In this document: positions 52,793 to 61,564 of the stretch, one piece after another
Position numbering within the stretch: the stretch's first letter is position 1
How the letters are laid out: each line of letters opens with the position of its first letter
Assembly: GCA_947380655.1 (NCBI GenBank)
Contig: CANCRX010000007.1
Location: 1-64,000 of the forward strand
Reading direction: 5' to 3'
Source: Alcaligenaceae bacterium
Lineage (GTDB): Bacteria > Pseudomonadota > Gammaproteobacteria > Burkholderiales > Burkholderiaceae_B
DNA length: 64,000 nt
Notes under the pieces: generated by a model
Database searches by the model: none
The model's input: only the letters and a program-made list of their open reading frames with translations
Told to the model about the DNA's origin: nothing
Position numbers and translations under genes: made by a program

Positions 52793-53500
52793 CTACATAC
52801 CCAGATAAGCCTTACGCACCCGGTCATTACTCTTTAATTCGTCTGGACTTCCCTCAAGCACAACGCGTCCCGATTCCAGCACATAGCCTCGGTCGGCATA
52901 GTGCAATGCCTCTGCGACACGCTGTTCAACCAAGAGCACCGTCAATCCCATCTCTCGGTGTATGGTGATGATTCTCTCAAATATCTCATCTGCAATCGCC
53001 GGGGACAACCCCATCGAAGGCTCGTCAAACATCAGTAATTTAGGTGCGGACGCGATACCCCGCGCAATTGCCAGCATCTGTTGCTGACCACCTGACAGCG
53101 CGCCAGCCATGGATTTCTGTCTTTCTGCAAGAACAGGAAACCATGTGAAAATCTTTTCAAGGTTTTCCTTCCAGAGCGCCTGCCCTGCCTTGGTATAGGC
53201 ACCCATCTCAAGATTTTCAAGAATAGATAAGGAGGGAAAAACCTGACGCCCCTCAGGAATGTGCGCGATACCTAAATGCGCACGCGCAGACGGTTTGATG
53301 GATAAAAGATCTTTTCCTTCAAATTCAATACTGCCCTGCATCGCAGCAACCGTGCCAGAAATCGATTTAAATAATGTTGTTTTACCGGCACCATTCGGGC
53401 CCACAATCGCAGCGAATTCTCCCGCACGGATATGAATAGAAACCTCTTTAAGAACGGCTAGACCGCCATATCCTGAGCTCAATCCGGAAATTTTAAGCAT
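52793..53500 (-). CDS. ABC transporter ATP-binding protein (LivF-like)
   Basis: Second ATPase of the Liv unit, 235 aa. Walker A GPNGAGKTT, signature LSGGQQQM, Walker B LLMFDEPS. It starts LKISGLSSGYGG at ATG 53500, preceded by GGAGAG and overlapping the fused permease-ATPase gene by 8 bp. Unlike the fused partner, this ATPase has a canonical signature. Confidence 0.93.
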   Translation of the reverse strand: MLKISGLSSGYGGLAVLKEVSIHIRAGEFAAIVGPNGAGKTTLFKSISGTVAAMQGSIEFEGKDLLSIKPSARAHLGIAHIPEGRQVFPSLSILENLEMGAYTKAGQALWKENLEKIFTWFPVLAERQKSMAGALSGGQQQMLAIARGIASAPKLLMFDEPSMGLSPAIADEIFERIITIHREMGLTVLLVEQRVAEALHYADRGYVLESGRVVLEGSPDELKSNDRVRKAYLGM

Positions 53501-55301
53501 TCGCTGCTCTCCATTTTTTACCAAGGTAAGCATCAATCACTGCATGGTTCTTTGTAATGCTATCCGGAGCCCCCTCAGCGAGCACTGCACCATGATCAAG
53601 TACTACAAAACGATCAACCAGGCGGACCATAGCCTGCATAGTGTGTTCAATAATTGCAATGGTCATACCTTGCGAGGCGAGCTTGCGAATGACAAGAATC
53701 ATTTCCTCCACCTCACTCGAACCCAGACCCGCCAAAGTTTCATCGAGTAATAAAATCTGTGGTTTGCCGGCTAAAGCGCGTGCAAGCTCAAGCAGTCTCA
53801 GCTCCTTATTCGACAGCTCTCCGGCTAGACGATCCGCCTGATCGAGCAGTCCAACCTGCTCCATCGCCTCGACGGCGGCACGCTCAGCAAGCGCATCCGT
53901 TTGAGCGTTGACGTATGCACCGACGATTACATTCTGAGCAATTGACATCCGTCTAAAGGGACGCACAACCTGAAAGGTACGACCAATACCTGCGATACAG
54001 TTTTGGTAAGGCAGCTTTCCAACAATATTCCGCTGATTAAGAAGGATTTCTCCGCTATCGGGTCGAATAAACCCATTCAGAAGATTGAAAAAAGTTGTTT
54101 TCCCTGCGCCATTAGGTCCAATGATACCGAGCACTTCACCCTGCATGACTTTCAGGCTGACCTGTTGCACGGCTTTTAAACCACCAAAGGCCTTGGAGAC
54201 CTCACGAGCCTCAAGAACAACAATCTCTGAAACGGCAGGTCGAATCAAAGGCGCGGTTTGTGTCTGAGGACTTGTGTTGTGGTCCTCAGTCACGACAGAC
54301 TGACCCTGCACAGAAGGGTGTGGTGTATGTTGATCGCGCCGACGCAACATGTCCTTGACCTTCCAGAACACCCCCTCAGGCGCTAGCAAAATCACAATCA
54401 CAATCGCTAGTCCGTAAACAACGCCCTGAATACCTGGGATTAAATCCCCCAGTCTCGCATGCAAAAACTCACTCAAGGGAACGAGTACGACTGCACCAAT
54501 CACTGGCCCCCACAATGTCGCTACACCGCCAAACATGGCAAGGATCAATGCCTGTGCGGAAACGAGCATCCCGAAAACAGCTGGGGGGGTGACGATCAGC
54601 AAGACAACGGCATACAACCCACCAATTGCCCCCGCCAGCATTCCACTAAGCGTAATGGCCCTTAATTTCCAGGCAAGAGTATTAATGCCTGCAGCTTCTG
54701 CAGCGGCCTCGTCTTGCTTGATCGCCATCAATGACAAACCAAATCGCGAGCGCTCAATGTGGTTGGATAACAGCATTGCTGCCAGCATTAAAGCCAAAGC
54801 GATATAGGCATAAATCCGTGTATCTTCGAACTGCATATATTTGAATGGCTCATCGCGCATCATGGGCAAGGCTAACTCCTGATAGCCTAACCATTCAAAG
54901 AAATATAAAAATGCCAACGGATAAGCCAGCATAGCCAGTGCAAAATAATGTCCCCGTAACCTGAAGGTTGGAATACCAACCAGTAATCCAGCCACCCCAC
55001 CAATCAGTCCCGCTATCGGAATACTGAGCCAAGGTGTCATACCCAGTTTGATCTGCGCAAGTGCAACGAAATATGCTCCTAAACCAAAAAAAGCTGCATG
55101 TCCGAAAGAAACATATCCGCTATAACCGCTCAAAATATTCCATGACAACCCCATCACAGCCCAAATAGGGACAACAGCCATGATTAACTGGTAGTAAGTG
55201 TTTTGCACAAAGGCAGTCAGAATGGCGTAAATCAAACCAAAGAGGCCAATCAATAAAATTGGGCGCATTGAAGAAGGTCGAGTTTTAGATTTCATATTCA
55301 T
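53493..55301 (-). CDS. Fused LivM permease and LivG ATP-binding protein
   Basis: A 602-aa fusion. Residues about 1-320 are a LivM permease with many hydrophobic segments and the family GYVSFGHAAFFGLGAYF and APEGVFWKVKD. A linker of about 40 residues rich in Gln, Thr and Pro follows. Residues about 365-600 are a LivG ATPase with Walker A GPNGAGKTTFF, a degenerate signature LSNKELRL and Walker B ILLLDETLAG. It overlaps livH by 4 bp. Such fusions are known in some Burkholderiales. Confidence 0.91.
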   Translation of the reverse strand: MNMKSKTRPSSMRPILLIGLFGLIYAILTAFVQNTYYQLIMAVVPIWAVMGLSWNILSGYSGYVSFGHAAFFGLGAYFVALAQIKLGMTPWLSIPIAGLIGGVAGLLVGIPTFRLRGHYFALAMLAYPLAFLYFFEWLGYQELALPMMRDEPFKYMQFEDTRIYAYIALALMLAAMLLSNHIERSRFGLSLMAIKQDEAAAEAAGINTLAWKLRAITLSGMLAGAIGGLYAVVLLIVTPPAVFGMLVSAQALILAMFGGVATLWGPVIGAVVLVPLSEFLHARLGDLIPGIQGVVYGLAIVIVILLAPEGVFWKVKDMLRRRDQHTPHPSVQGQSVVTEDHNTSPQTQTAPLIRPAVSEIVVLEAREVSKAFGGLKAVQQVSLKVMQGEVLGIIGPNGAGKTTFFNLLNGFIRPDSGEILLNQRNIVGKLPYQNCIAGIGRTFQVVRPFRRMSIAQNVIVGAYVNAQTDALAERAAVEAMEQVGLLDQADRLAGELSNKELRLLELARALAGKPQILLLDETLAGLGSSEVEEMILVIRKLASQGMTIAIIEHTMQAMVRLVDRFVVLDHGAVLAEGAPDSITKNHAVIDAYLGKKWRAANA

Positions 55302-56251
55302 GTGCGACGCAACGCCTTTCCAAACAACCCTTGAGGACGCAAAAGGATGATCAGCAAAAACACAACAAAAATAGCTGAATTCTGTAACTGGTTGGGCAAG
55401 AACAAAGTTGAGAGTTGTTGAACCAGCCCGATCATCAACCCGCCAAAAAATGCACCAGAAACGCTCCCCATCCCACCCAGCACAACACCGGCATACATCA
55501 CAATCACATAGTCAATACCGACGTAAGGTTGAAAGGGATAGCTTGAGGCTAGCAAGCCACCTCCAATCGCCGTAATCGCCACACCGAACCCGAATGCGAG
55601 GCGATAGGCGCGATCGACTTCAATGCCCATATAGATGGCGGCCTCTGGATTATCAGCGGCTGCGCGCAATGACTTTCCGAGTGTGGATCGACTCATAAGC
55701 ATCACAAATAAACAGACAACTACGACAGCAATAATCGCGGCAACCAATTGACCTTGATTCACAAACATACTTAGAGAGTCACCCCACAACGGACCGAGCT
55801 CCCACGCATTCGATGACAGAGGTGTAGGAATGGAGACGGGTGTTGAGCCAAAAAGGTATAGCCCACCGTTTTGCATAATCAAGGCAATACCCAATGTCAG
55901 TATCAACTGGGCATAATGACCATCCGCTTCTAGTGCGCTACCTTTGACTCCTGTGACACTGCTGATCAAGTACTTATGAATCAGGATCCCTAATAAAAAA
56001 ATCACTGGCCCTGCTGCGAGCGCAGCAAGATACGGCGCAACACTAGGACCAAACAGGATGCTTGCGCCAAATAATCCAAAAAAATAATAGGCGACATACA
56101 TACCTAGCATCATGAAATCGCCTTGCGCGAAATTAATGACACGCATGACCCCAAATATCAAACTCAAGCCTACGCACATCAGGCCGTAGTTAGTCCCCGT
56201 TAAGAGTCCGGCAATAAAGGCTTGAAGAAAATCTTCTAGTACTTGAATCAT
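55298..56251 (-). CDS. ABC transporter permease (LivH-like)
   Basis: Inner-membrane permease, 317 aa. Motifs: LTGTNYGLMCVGLSLIFGVMRVINFAQGD and LGGMGSVSGAFFGG, characteristic of LivH. It overlaps the PrpD gene by 4 bp (ATGA), so translation is coupled with a catabolic enzyme and the transporter is probably specific to it. Confidence 0.92.
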   Translation of the reverse strand: MIQVLEDFLQAFIAGLLTGTNYGLMCVGLSLIFGVMRVINFAQGDFMMLGMYVAYYFFGLFGASILFGPSVAPYLAALAAGPVIFLLGILIHKYLISSVTGVKGSALEADGHYAQLILTLGIALIMQNGGLYLFGSTPVSIPTPLSSNAWELGPLWGDSLSMFVNQGQLVAAIIAVVVVCLFVMLMSRSTLGKSLRAAADNPEAAIYMGIEVDRAYRLAFGFGVAITAIGGGLLASSYPFQPYVGIDYVIVMYAGVVLGGMGSVSGAFFGGLMIGLVQQLSTLFLPNQLQNSAIFVVFLLIILLRPQGLFGKALRRT

Positions 56252-57633
56252 GTTGCAGACTCCATCAAGGCGCCAATCAAACCCGCATCCTGAGTGTTTT
56301 CAATATTCATAATAAAAGTCTCGAGCGCATCCGCACGCCTTTGTCCGAGGTGCGCTATGCAAGCATCTTTAAAACGCGTTTGAACCTCCTCAAAGGACGC
56401 ATTGACAACGTTATCAAGTCGCGCGTGCCGGACCGCTCCGTCTTTTAAGGTGACGAAAACTTCTCCCCCTTGTTTCTCTGGATACGACTGTGTCATGAGA
56501 GGATCCTGCTCCAGAGTCGTCAAAGTCAGCAAGCGCTTTAATTCACTATCATTCAACGATGAAAAATTTTTCTCTGTCACACCAGCGTTCAATAACGCTG
56601 CCACGACATTAAACTGAATACTCATTTTTGCTTGCAAAATATTTTCGAACGGTCCACTGAAGTCACATCCGGGATAGACCGCGGCAGAATGAGGAACCCG
56701 AATCCTGATTGCTGTAATGTCATGTGACTGAATGCCATGTGCTAGCGATACACGCAAAGCTGCCTGGGTTGCTGTTTGTGCAAAATTACAGGCTGGAACG
56801 GGCTTGTGATAAACCGACAAGATTTCTGGTGCGCCAGAAAACATTTGAAACTTCATGCCAGCTTGCGGTTTATGAAGCGACGCAAATAAACCTGCCTCAC
56901 CATCCATTGCATCGGGAGAGCCAAAGGCACCTTGTTCAGCCAACAATGCAGCAGTCACGGCATTGCGGGCAGCAAAACCTGGATGGAAAAACATTTCGCT
57001 TCCACCCGTGTGTGCCCACTGGTTAAAACCCGCGGTTGTGTTGGCACTCAAACCGATTGCACTCGCTGTTTGTGCATCCGACAATCCAAGCAAATAACTT
57101 GCCGCTACGCAGGCACCGATGGGCCCCGTAATACCCGTCGGCCTGTGGATGCGAGCAAGCAACGCATCCATCACCACGCGTCCTACTTGGGCACCCACTT
57201 CATACCCAAGCACGGCAGCCTGGATGAAGTGTCTACCCGTCACTTTTTTATATTGGGCGAGCGCGAGCAACGTCGGTATCACGACGATACCCAGGTGACT
57301 GATACTGGCAGAGTGCATATCCTCGCGGACAAGACCATGCCCCATCACCCCATTTGCAAAGGCCGCGTCACCAAAGGAGGATTGGCCCGAGCGACCAATG
57401 ATTGCGGCGCCGTGTATCACGCCAGATAACTGGGCAACATGAACAGCCTCACGGCTCCAGGGCAAGTCACGCGACTCAAATGCGCAACCGATCAAGTCAA
57501 ACAAACAGGTCTTGACTTTAGTGATCAAGGCGTCATTGAGTTCACACAGCGCAGCTGAGCGCGTTGCGTCAATGATAGACGCAACGACCGTATGTCGCGC
57601 AAACGGCGAAACGACAGATAGTGGGACCGTCAT
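56248..57633 (-). CDS. MmgE/PrpD-family protein
   Basis: A 461-aa MmgE/PrpD protein. Motifs: LFDLIGCAFESR, ANGVMGHGLVREDMHSASISH, EMFFHPGFAARNAV and HKPVPACNFAQTATQAAL. The SHLG and MHSASIS region differs from the ELDD motif of the others (the usual E-L-D-D is V-R-E-D here). It lies 1 bp after the dehydrogenase gene and overlaps livH. Substrate unknown. Confidence 0.85.
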   Translation of the reverse strand: MTVPLSVVSPFARHTVVASIIDATRSAALCELNDALITKVKTCLFDLIGCAFESRDLPWSREAVHVAQLSGVIHGAAIIGRSGQSSFGDAAFANGVMGHGLVREDMHSASISHLGIVVIPTLLALAQYKKVTGRHFIQAAVLGYEVGAQVGRVVMDALLARIHRPTGITGPIGACVAASYLLGLSDAQTASAIGLSANTTAGFNQWAHTGGSEMFFHPGFAARNAVTAALLAEQGAFGSPDAMDGEAGLFASLHKPQAGMKFQMFSGAPEILSVYHKPVPACNFAQTATQAALRVSLAHGIQSHDITAIRIRVPHSAAVYPGCDFSGPFENILQAKMSIQFNVVAALLNAGVTEKNFSSLNDSELKRLLTLTTLEQDPLMTQSYPEKQGGEVFVTLKDGAVRHARLDNVVNASFEEVQTRFKDACIAHLGQRRADALETFIMNIENTQDAGLIGALMESAT

Positions 57634-57634
57634 A

Positions 57635-58528
57635 CTATTTCCTGACGGTCACGCCACCCCAGGTTTCGAGGACTTTACAAATGGACGTGAAATCAGAGTC
57701 AGGGCCATGCAATGCATTGGTCACGGCCAGCATCTCGCGAACCGCTGCACCGACCACCATTGGTACGCCTAAGTTCTCTGCCTCATCCACACATAAACGC
57801 ACATCTTTATAAGAAAGCGCAGTGGTAAATCCAAAATCAAATGTGCCCGGCAGAATCGCACGTGGAAATTTATCTTGGGTGGCACTATTGCGTCCCGACC
57901 CACTGTTGATGACGTCAAGCATCACCTGAGGATCCAGTCCTGCTTTGACACCCATGACCATTGCTTCAGATGAAACGACCAATGCAGCTGCAGCCAATAA
58001 ATTATTAGCAAGTTTCATTGTTTGCGCCTGGCCTGCGCCCTCACCCAAATGAAACACCTTGCCAAAATTAGTCATCAAGGATTCGATTGAGCTGTAAACA
58101 GGCTTGGGGCAGGACACCATGACGGCCAAGGTGCCGTTGGTCGCCCCCGTCACACCACCGCTAACGGGCGCATCAACATAACTGATCTGACGCTCTGCCA
58201 TGGCTTTGGCGACGATGACCGCAGTTTTTGGACCAATGGTTGAGAAATCAATCACACGCTTGACCATTTTTCCGTCAATCAAACCGTCTTTGCCCAACGC
58301 AACATTGTTGACGATTTCAGGATTTGGCAAACTGAGGAATATGGTCTGCGCCCGATCAGCGACGTCTGCTGGTGAGCTAGCGGCTTCGGCGCCTTGCTTG
58401 ACAAGATCCTGGACAATTTTTTCGTCGCGATCGTAAATACAAACTCGGTAACCTGCTGCAAGCAACCTAATTGTCATCGGGCCGCCCATGCGACCTGTTC
58501 CTACAAAGCCTAATAATTCACCAGCCAT
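57635..58528 (-). CDS. 3-hydroxyisobutyrate dehydrogenase-family NAD(P)-dependent dehydrogenase
   Basis: Beta-hydroxyacid dehydrogenase, 297 aa. The nucleotide motif GFVGTGRMGGPM is at the start, substrate loop DAPVSGGVTGATNGTLAVMV follows, and the catalytic Lys is in GAGQAQTMKLANNL. 2-hydroxy-3-oxopropionate (tartronate semialdehyde) or 3-hydroxyisobutyrate are usual substrates. It is first in the PrpD-Liv unit; GGAG precedes the ATG. Confidence 0.88.
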   Translation of the reverse strand: MAGELLGFVGTGRMGGPMTIRLLAAGYRVCIYDRDEKIVQDLVKQGAEAASSPADVADRAQTIFLSLPNPEIVNNVALGKDGLIDGKMVKRVIDFSTIGPKTAVIVAKAMAERQISYVDAPVSGGVTGATNGTLAVMVSCPKPVYSSIESLMTNFGKVFHLGEGAGQAQTMKLANNLLAAAALVVSSEAMVMGVKAGLDPQVMLDVINSGSGRNSATQDKFPRAILPGTFDFGFTTALSYKDVRLCVDEAENLGVPMVVGAAVREMLAVTNALHGPDSDFTSICKVLETWGGVTVRK

Positions 58529-58553
58529 TTTTGTCTCCGTTTTAATTTATGTA

Positions 58554-58571
58554 GCGCATCGTATCGTGCGC
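58554..58571 (-). promoter_or_regulatory. Dyad GCGCA-N8-TGCGC just after the predicted start
   Basis: Perfect 5-bp arms; on the minus strand GCGCACGATACGATGCGC. It begins about 7 bp past the predicted start (58578), a typical repressor position. No regulator gene is adjacent. Confidence 0.42.
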
Positions 58572-58584
58572 AATCTATTAAAAG

Positions 58585-58613
58585 GTTATACGGCCAGAAT
58601 GGTCTTGAATCAA
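58585..58613 (-). promoter_or_regulatory. Predicted sigma-70 promoter of the dehydrogenase-PrpD-Liv unit
   Basis: TTGATT (-35, 58608-58613) and TATAAC (-10, 58585-58590) are separated by an ideal 17 bp on the minus strand. It supports a separate transcript from the phhB unit upstream. Confidence 0.6.
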
Positions 58614-58646
58614 GGTCTTTTTTTTATTATTAACAACCTGAATTCA

Positions 58647-58952
58647 TTAGTCACTGCAAAAAATTTCATCAATCAACGCGGCCAACTCAAAATCTTTGGC
58701 CGACAACCCGCCTGCGTCATGCGTAGTCAATGTAATTGAAACCTGGTTATAGACGTTGCTCCACTCGGGGTGATGATTTAGTTTCTCAGCAAGCAATGCT
58801 ATGCGCGTCATAAACCCGAAGGCCTGATTGAAATCTTTAAATTTGAAATCGCGCTTAATCATCCCACTGCGCTGATCTGCGTAATTCCAGCCAGATAATT
58901 TTTCAAGCATTCCTAATGCAGCATCTTGTCCGATTTTAGTGATTGCATTCAT
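58647..58952 (-). CDS. phhB: Pterin-4a-carbinolamine dehydratase
   Basis: A 101-aa enzyme that dehydrates 4a-hydroxytetrahydropterin back to dihydropterin. The core KLNHHPEWSNVYNQVSIT and THDAGGLS are diagnostic; the His pair is catalytic. It recycles the cofactor of pterin-dependent hydroxylases, but no phenylalanine hydroxylase is in the window. It overlaps the MFS gene by 4 bp and ends the folE-BLUF-MFS-phhB unit. Confidence 0.94.
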   Translation of the reverse strand: MNAITKIGQDAALGMLEKLSGWNYADQRSGMIKRDFKFKDFNQAFGFMTRIALLAEKLNHHPEWSNVYNQVSITLTTHDAGGLSAKDFELAALIDEIFCSD

Positions 58953-60139
58953 ACAACAACTCCCTGCTCGGTCGTTTCAGAGGGTAAAAATAATACGACC
59001 AATGCTGTGCATGCAGCACAGCCGGCCATCACCCACAACAGCACTTCGAACCCGACACCTTTGACTGCCGGCCCTAACAACCAGACGGCAAAGGAACTGA
59101 TCCCCAAGGACACGGCCAACCGGATTCCCGCTACGCGTGAACGCGCACGATCATCAACATATCGCACGATCATGACATCAATAAACGGGACAGCGCCAAA
59201 AATGAAAACCATTACACCTAGCAGGGCGAAAAATAACCACCAGCCCTGTGCGAAAGAGGCGAGTAATAACAAGGGGATCTGCAACAGCACAATTCCGAGA
59301 AAGATTGGCTTGATTGCATAATGATCGAGCAATTTACCCACAACAACTTGCATCAGTGAAGCGACGGTATAAATCACCGCAAGTAAAATTCCCAAGACAG
59401 CAGGATCCTCAATCACGCCTTGAAATCGCTCAGTAATCAACTGACCATTTCCATTCGTGCTCAAGTTAAACAAGATACTGCCCGTTGCAGCCGACACAGT
59501 CATGACCGCCAGGACACGGGCGAGTAACGCCGCGGATAATGTGACTTTAGCGGTGGCTTTACGTTTTGCAGGGGCTTCGGTCTCTGCCGGACACACGTAG
59601 GCAAACCATATGCCGCACACAATCGAAAGCATCGCCGGCGCAGCGAAGGCTGCTCTCCAACCGATCCACTTGATCAAAAAACCTGTCGCCATCGCAGCCA
59701 ACGCCACACCAAAATTACCTGCTAAACCATTGACACCAATCGCCAAGCCTGGATTGGCGGATTTTTGCACAAGCAGAGGAATCCCAACTGGATGATAAAT
59801 CGAGGCAAAGGCACCGACCAACGTCAAAGCGATGGCGAGTTGCCAGGCGTTTTGAGTCAAGGCCACTAAAAGTGTTGAAACGCCAATTCCAATAAAAAAA
59901 ACAACCATCATTCGACGTCGCCCCCACAGATCGCCAAGGCGACCGGAGGGGATAGAACCTAAGCCAAAAAGGATAAAGGCCCCCACACCATAAGGCATGA
60001 GATCTTCCCAGCTTTTAAAGCCGAAATCACTTGCAATGACGGCAACGGACGCTGCGAAGATCAAAAGAAACATGTGATCCAAACCGTGACCAATATTGAG
60101 CAACAATTTCACTGCCAAGGAATGATCTGAATGATTCAT
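58949..60139 (-). CDS. MFS transporter (12 helices)
   Basis: A 396-aa transporter with about 12 hydrophobic segments. The loop between helices 2 and 3 has SGRLGDLWGRRR (MFS motif A), and helix 5 begins FASIYHPVGIPLLVQK, a pattern seen in fosmidomycin-resistance-like exporters and related carriers. It lies between BLUF and phhB, 16 bp after BLUF. The cargo might be a pterin or folate-related compound, but that is only context. Confidence 0.82.
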   Translation of the reverse strand: MNHSDHSLAVKLLLNIGHGLDHMFLLIFAASVAVIASDFGFKSWEDLMPYGVGAFILFGLGSIPSGRLGDLWGRRRMMVVFFIGIGVSTLLVALTQNAWQLAIALTLVGAFASIYHPVGIPLLVQKSANPGLAIGVNGLAGNFGVALAAMATGFLIKWIGWRAAFAAPAMLSIVCGIWFAYVCPAETEAPAKRKATAKVTLSAALLARVLAVMTVSAATGSILFNLSTNGNGQLITERFQGVIEDPAVLGILLAVIYTVASLMQVVVGKLLDHYAIKPIFLGIVLLQIPLLLLASFAQGWWLFFALLGVMVFIFGAVPFIDVMIVRYVDDRARSRVAGIRLAVSLGISSFAVWLLGPAVKGVGFEVLLWVMAGCAACTALVVLFLPSETTEQGVVV

Positions 60140-60155
60140 ATATAGATTTTTTTAT

Positions 60156-60581
60156 TCAGGCACGACCAATAATCGATGCAGTTTGCATGAGCTCTTCCAG
60201 CAAGGCCAATGACACAGCACCTGAAACAGAATAAGGATCAAGCTCTGGTTTTTCAGAGTATTTCAGCACGATGGACGTATTGAGCTTGGTCAGATTGACC
60301 TGCCCCATTGTCCAACCACCAAAACGTCGCTCTGTGATTTCTTCATAATCGAGCAGCACAACATCTTTATGGCGCTGATCACGCACGATATGGCCATAGA
60401 GTTCATTGACGGGTTTACGCCCACCTTCAATGGCTTGCAGATAAATGCCACCACCGTAGCAGAGTATCCCGGTAATGCCATTGGACATGTTGTGTTCCCG
60501 AGCGGAATCCAAAATCGACTGGGTAGCCTGTGCATCATTTGGATCAAGAGCGCGGCTAACATAAAGCAAACGTACAAGCAT
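60156..60581 (-). CDS. Single-domain BLUF blue-light photoreceptor
   Basis: A 141-aa BLUF protein that binds FAD and senses blue light. Key residues are present: Tyr7 (RLLYVSR), Asn31 (EHNMSNGITG), Gln49 (IYLQAIEG), and Trp90 with Met92 (GWTMG). No output domain is fused, so it acts through a partner protein. The C-terminal 40 residues can form the capping helices. It lies 2 bp after folE, so blue light may tune pterin synthesis or transport. Confidence 0.9.
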   Translation of the reverse strand: MLVRLLYVSRALDPNDAQATQSILDSAREHNMSNGITGILCYGGGIYLQAIEGGRKPVNELYGHIVRDQRHKDVVLLDYEEITERRFGGWTMGQVNLTKLNTSIVLKYSEKPELDPYSVSGAVSLALLEELMQTASIIGRA

Positions 60582-60583
60582 GA

Positions 60584-61285
60584 TTAGTTCTCTCTAGGAA
60601 TCAAGGACAGAAATTCACGACGCAGGTTTGCGTCTTTCAAAAAAGCACCACGCATCACTGAATTAATCATGCGCGTATCCATGTCTTTGACTCCACGCCA
60701 GGACATGCAGTAGTGGGTTGCCGTCATCACAACAGCCAAGCCGTCCGGCTGAGTTTTACCCTGGATCAGGTCAGCGAGTTGCACAACCGCCTCCTCCTGG
60801 ATCTGGGGACGGCTCATGATCCAGTCTGCAAGTCGTGCATATTTGGATAAGCCGATCACGTTCGTGTGCTCATTCGGCAATACACCAATCCATACCTTGC
60901 CAATCACTGGACAAAAATGGTGACTGCAGGCACTGCGAACAGTAATCGGTCCAACGATCATCAACTCGTTGAGATGTTCGACGTTTGGAAACTCTGTAAT
61001 TTTCGGTTGATTGGCATAGCGCCCGCCAAACACTTCCTGAATATACATTTTGGCAACGCGACGCGCGGTGTCGTTTGTGTTGTGATCCGATACCGTATCG
61101 ATCACTAAACTTTCCAACACACCTTTCATTTTCGACTCGACCTCATCGAGTAGCTTTTCTAACTCGCCAGGCTCGATAAAATCTGAAATATTGTCATTGG
61201 CATGAAAACGCTTGCGAGACTCTTGTATGCGTTTTCGAATCACCACAGAAATGGGTGTGCCTTTGTCTTGATCGGGATCGCTCAT
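60584..61285 (-). CDS. folE: GTP cyclohydrolase I
   Basis: A 233-aa enzyme that turns GTP into dihydroneopterin triphosphate, the first step of pterin and folate synthesis. The zinc site has Cys and His in SACSHHFCPV, and the second Cys in ATHYCMSWRGV. IGLSKYARLADW and QVLTEQ-like QIQEEAVVQ are typical. It is divergent from the acylase gene and begins the BLUF unit. No other folate genes adjoin, so it may be an accessory copy. Confidence 0.94.
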   Translation of the reverse strand: MSDPDQDKGTPISVVIRKRIQESRKRFHANDNISDFIEPGELEKLLDEVESKMKGVLESLVIDTVSDHNTNDTARRVAKMYIQEVFGGRYANQPKITEFPNVEHLNELMIVGPITVRSACSHHFCPVIGKVWIGVLPNEHTNVIGLSKYARLADWIMSRPQIQEEAVVQLADLIQGKTQPDGLAVVMTATHYCMSWRGVKDMDTRMINSVMRGAFLKDANLRREFLSLIPREN

Positions 61286-61510
61286 GATGTTTTATCTGGA
61301 TTTCTTTAGGTGAATGGCAGACTGGAGACCGAACTGCCCAAAATGGATCTCGAAGCATTATTTGCCTGAGTTGGTTTGTTGTCCATAAAGACCCCACAAG
61401 CACAACAGAACAAATGATATTGCATCTTACCTTGAACCCGCCCTCTTTATGCACCAAAATCGTGCCTCGCCTGGCTAGTCAAGCAAGCCTTTCAAGGCAT
61501 GGAACTTGCT

Positions 61511-61537
61511 TTGAGTTTTAAAACAAATAGGTATGAT
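61511..61537 (+). promoter_or_regulatory. Predicted sigma-70 promoter of the acylase gene
   Basis: TTGAGT (61511-61516) and TATGAT (61532-61537) lie 15 bp apart; a one-base shift (TTTGAG) gives 16. The -10 is near-consensus. It lies downstream of an in-frame ATG at 61499, so that ATG cannot be the start if this promoter is used. Confidence 0.55.
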
Positions 61538-61564
61538 GTTGCCAATTATTTAAAGGAGTCCATT

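Noticed and set aside
58601..58627. CTTGAATCAAG followed by T-run as a terminator
   Set aside because: The pairing leaves no loop, and no plus-strand gene ends there; the bases fit a minus-strand -35 instead.
61499..61564. N-terminal extension of the acylase from ATG 61499
   Set aside because: A good -10 and ribosome site lie downstream of it, and the extra 22 residues match nothing in the family.
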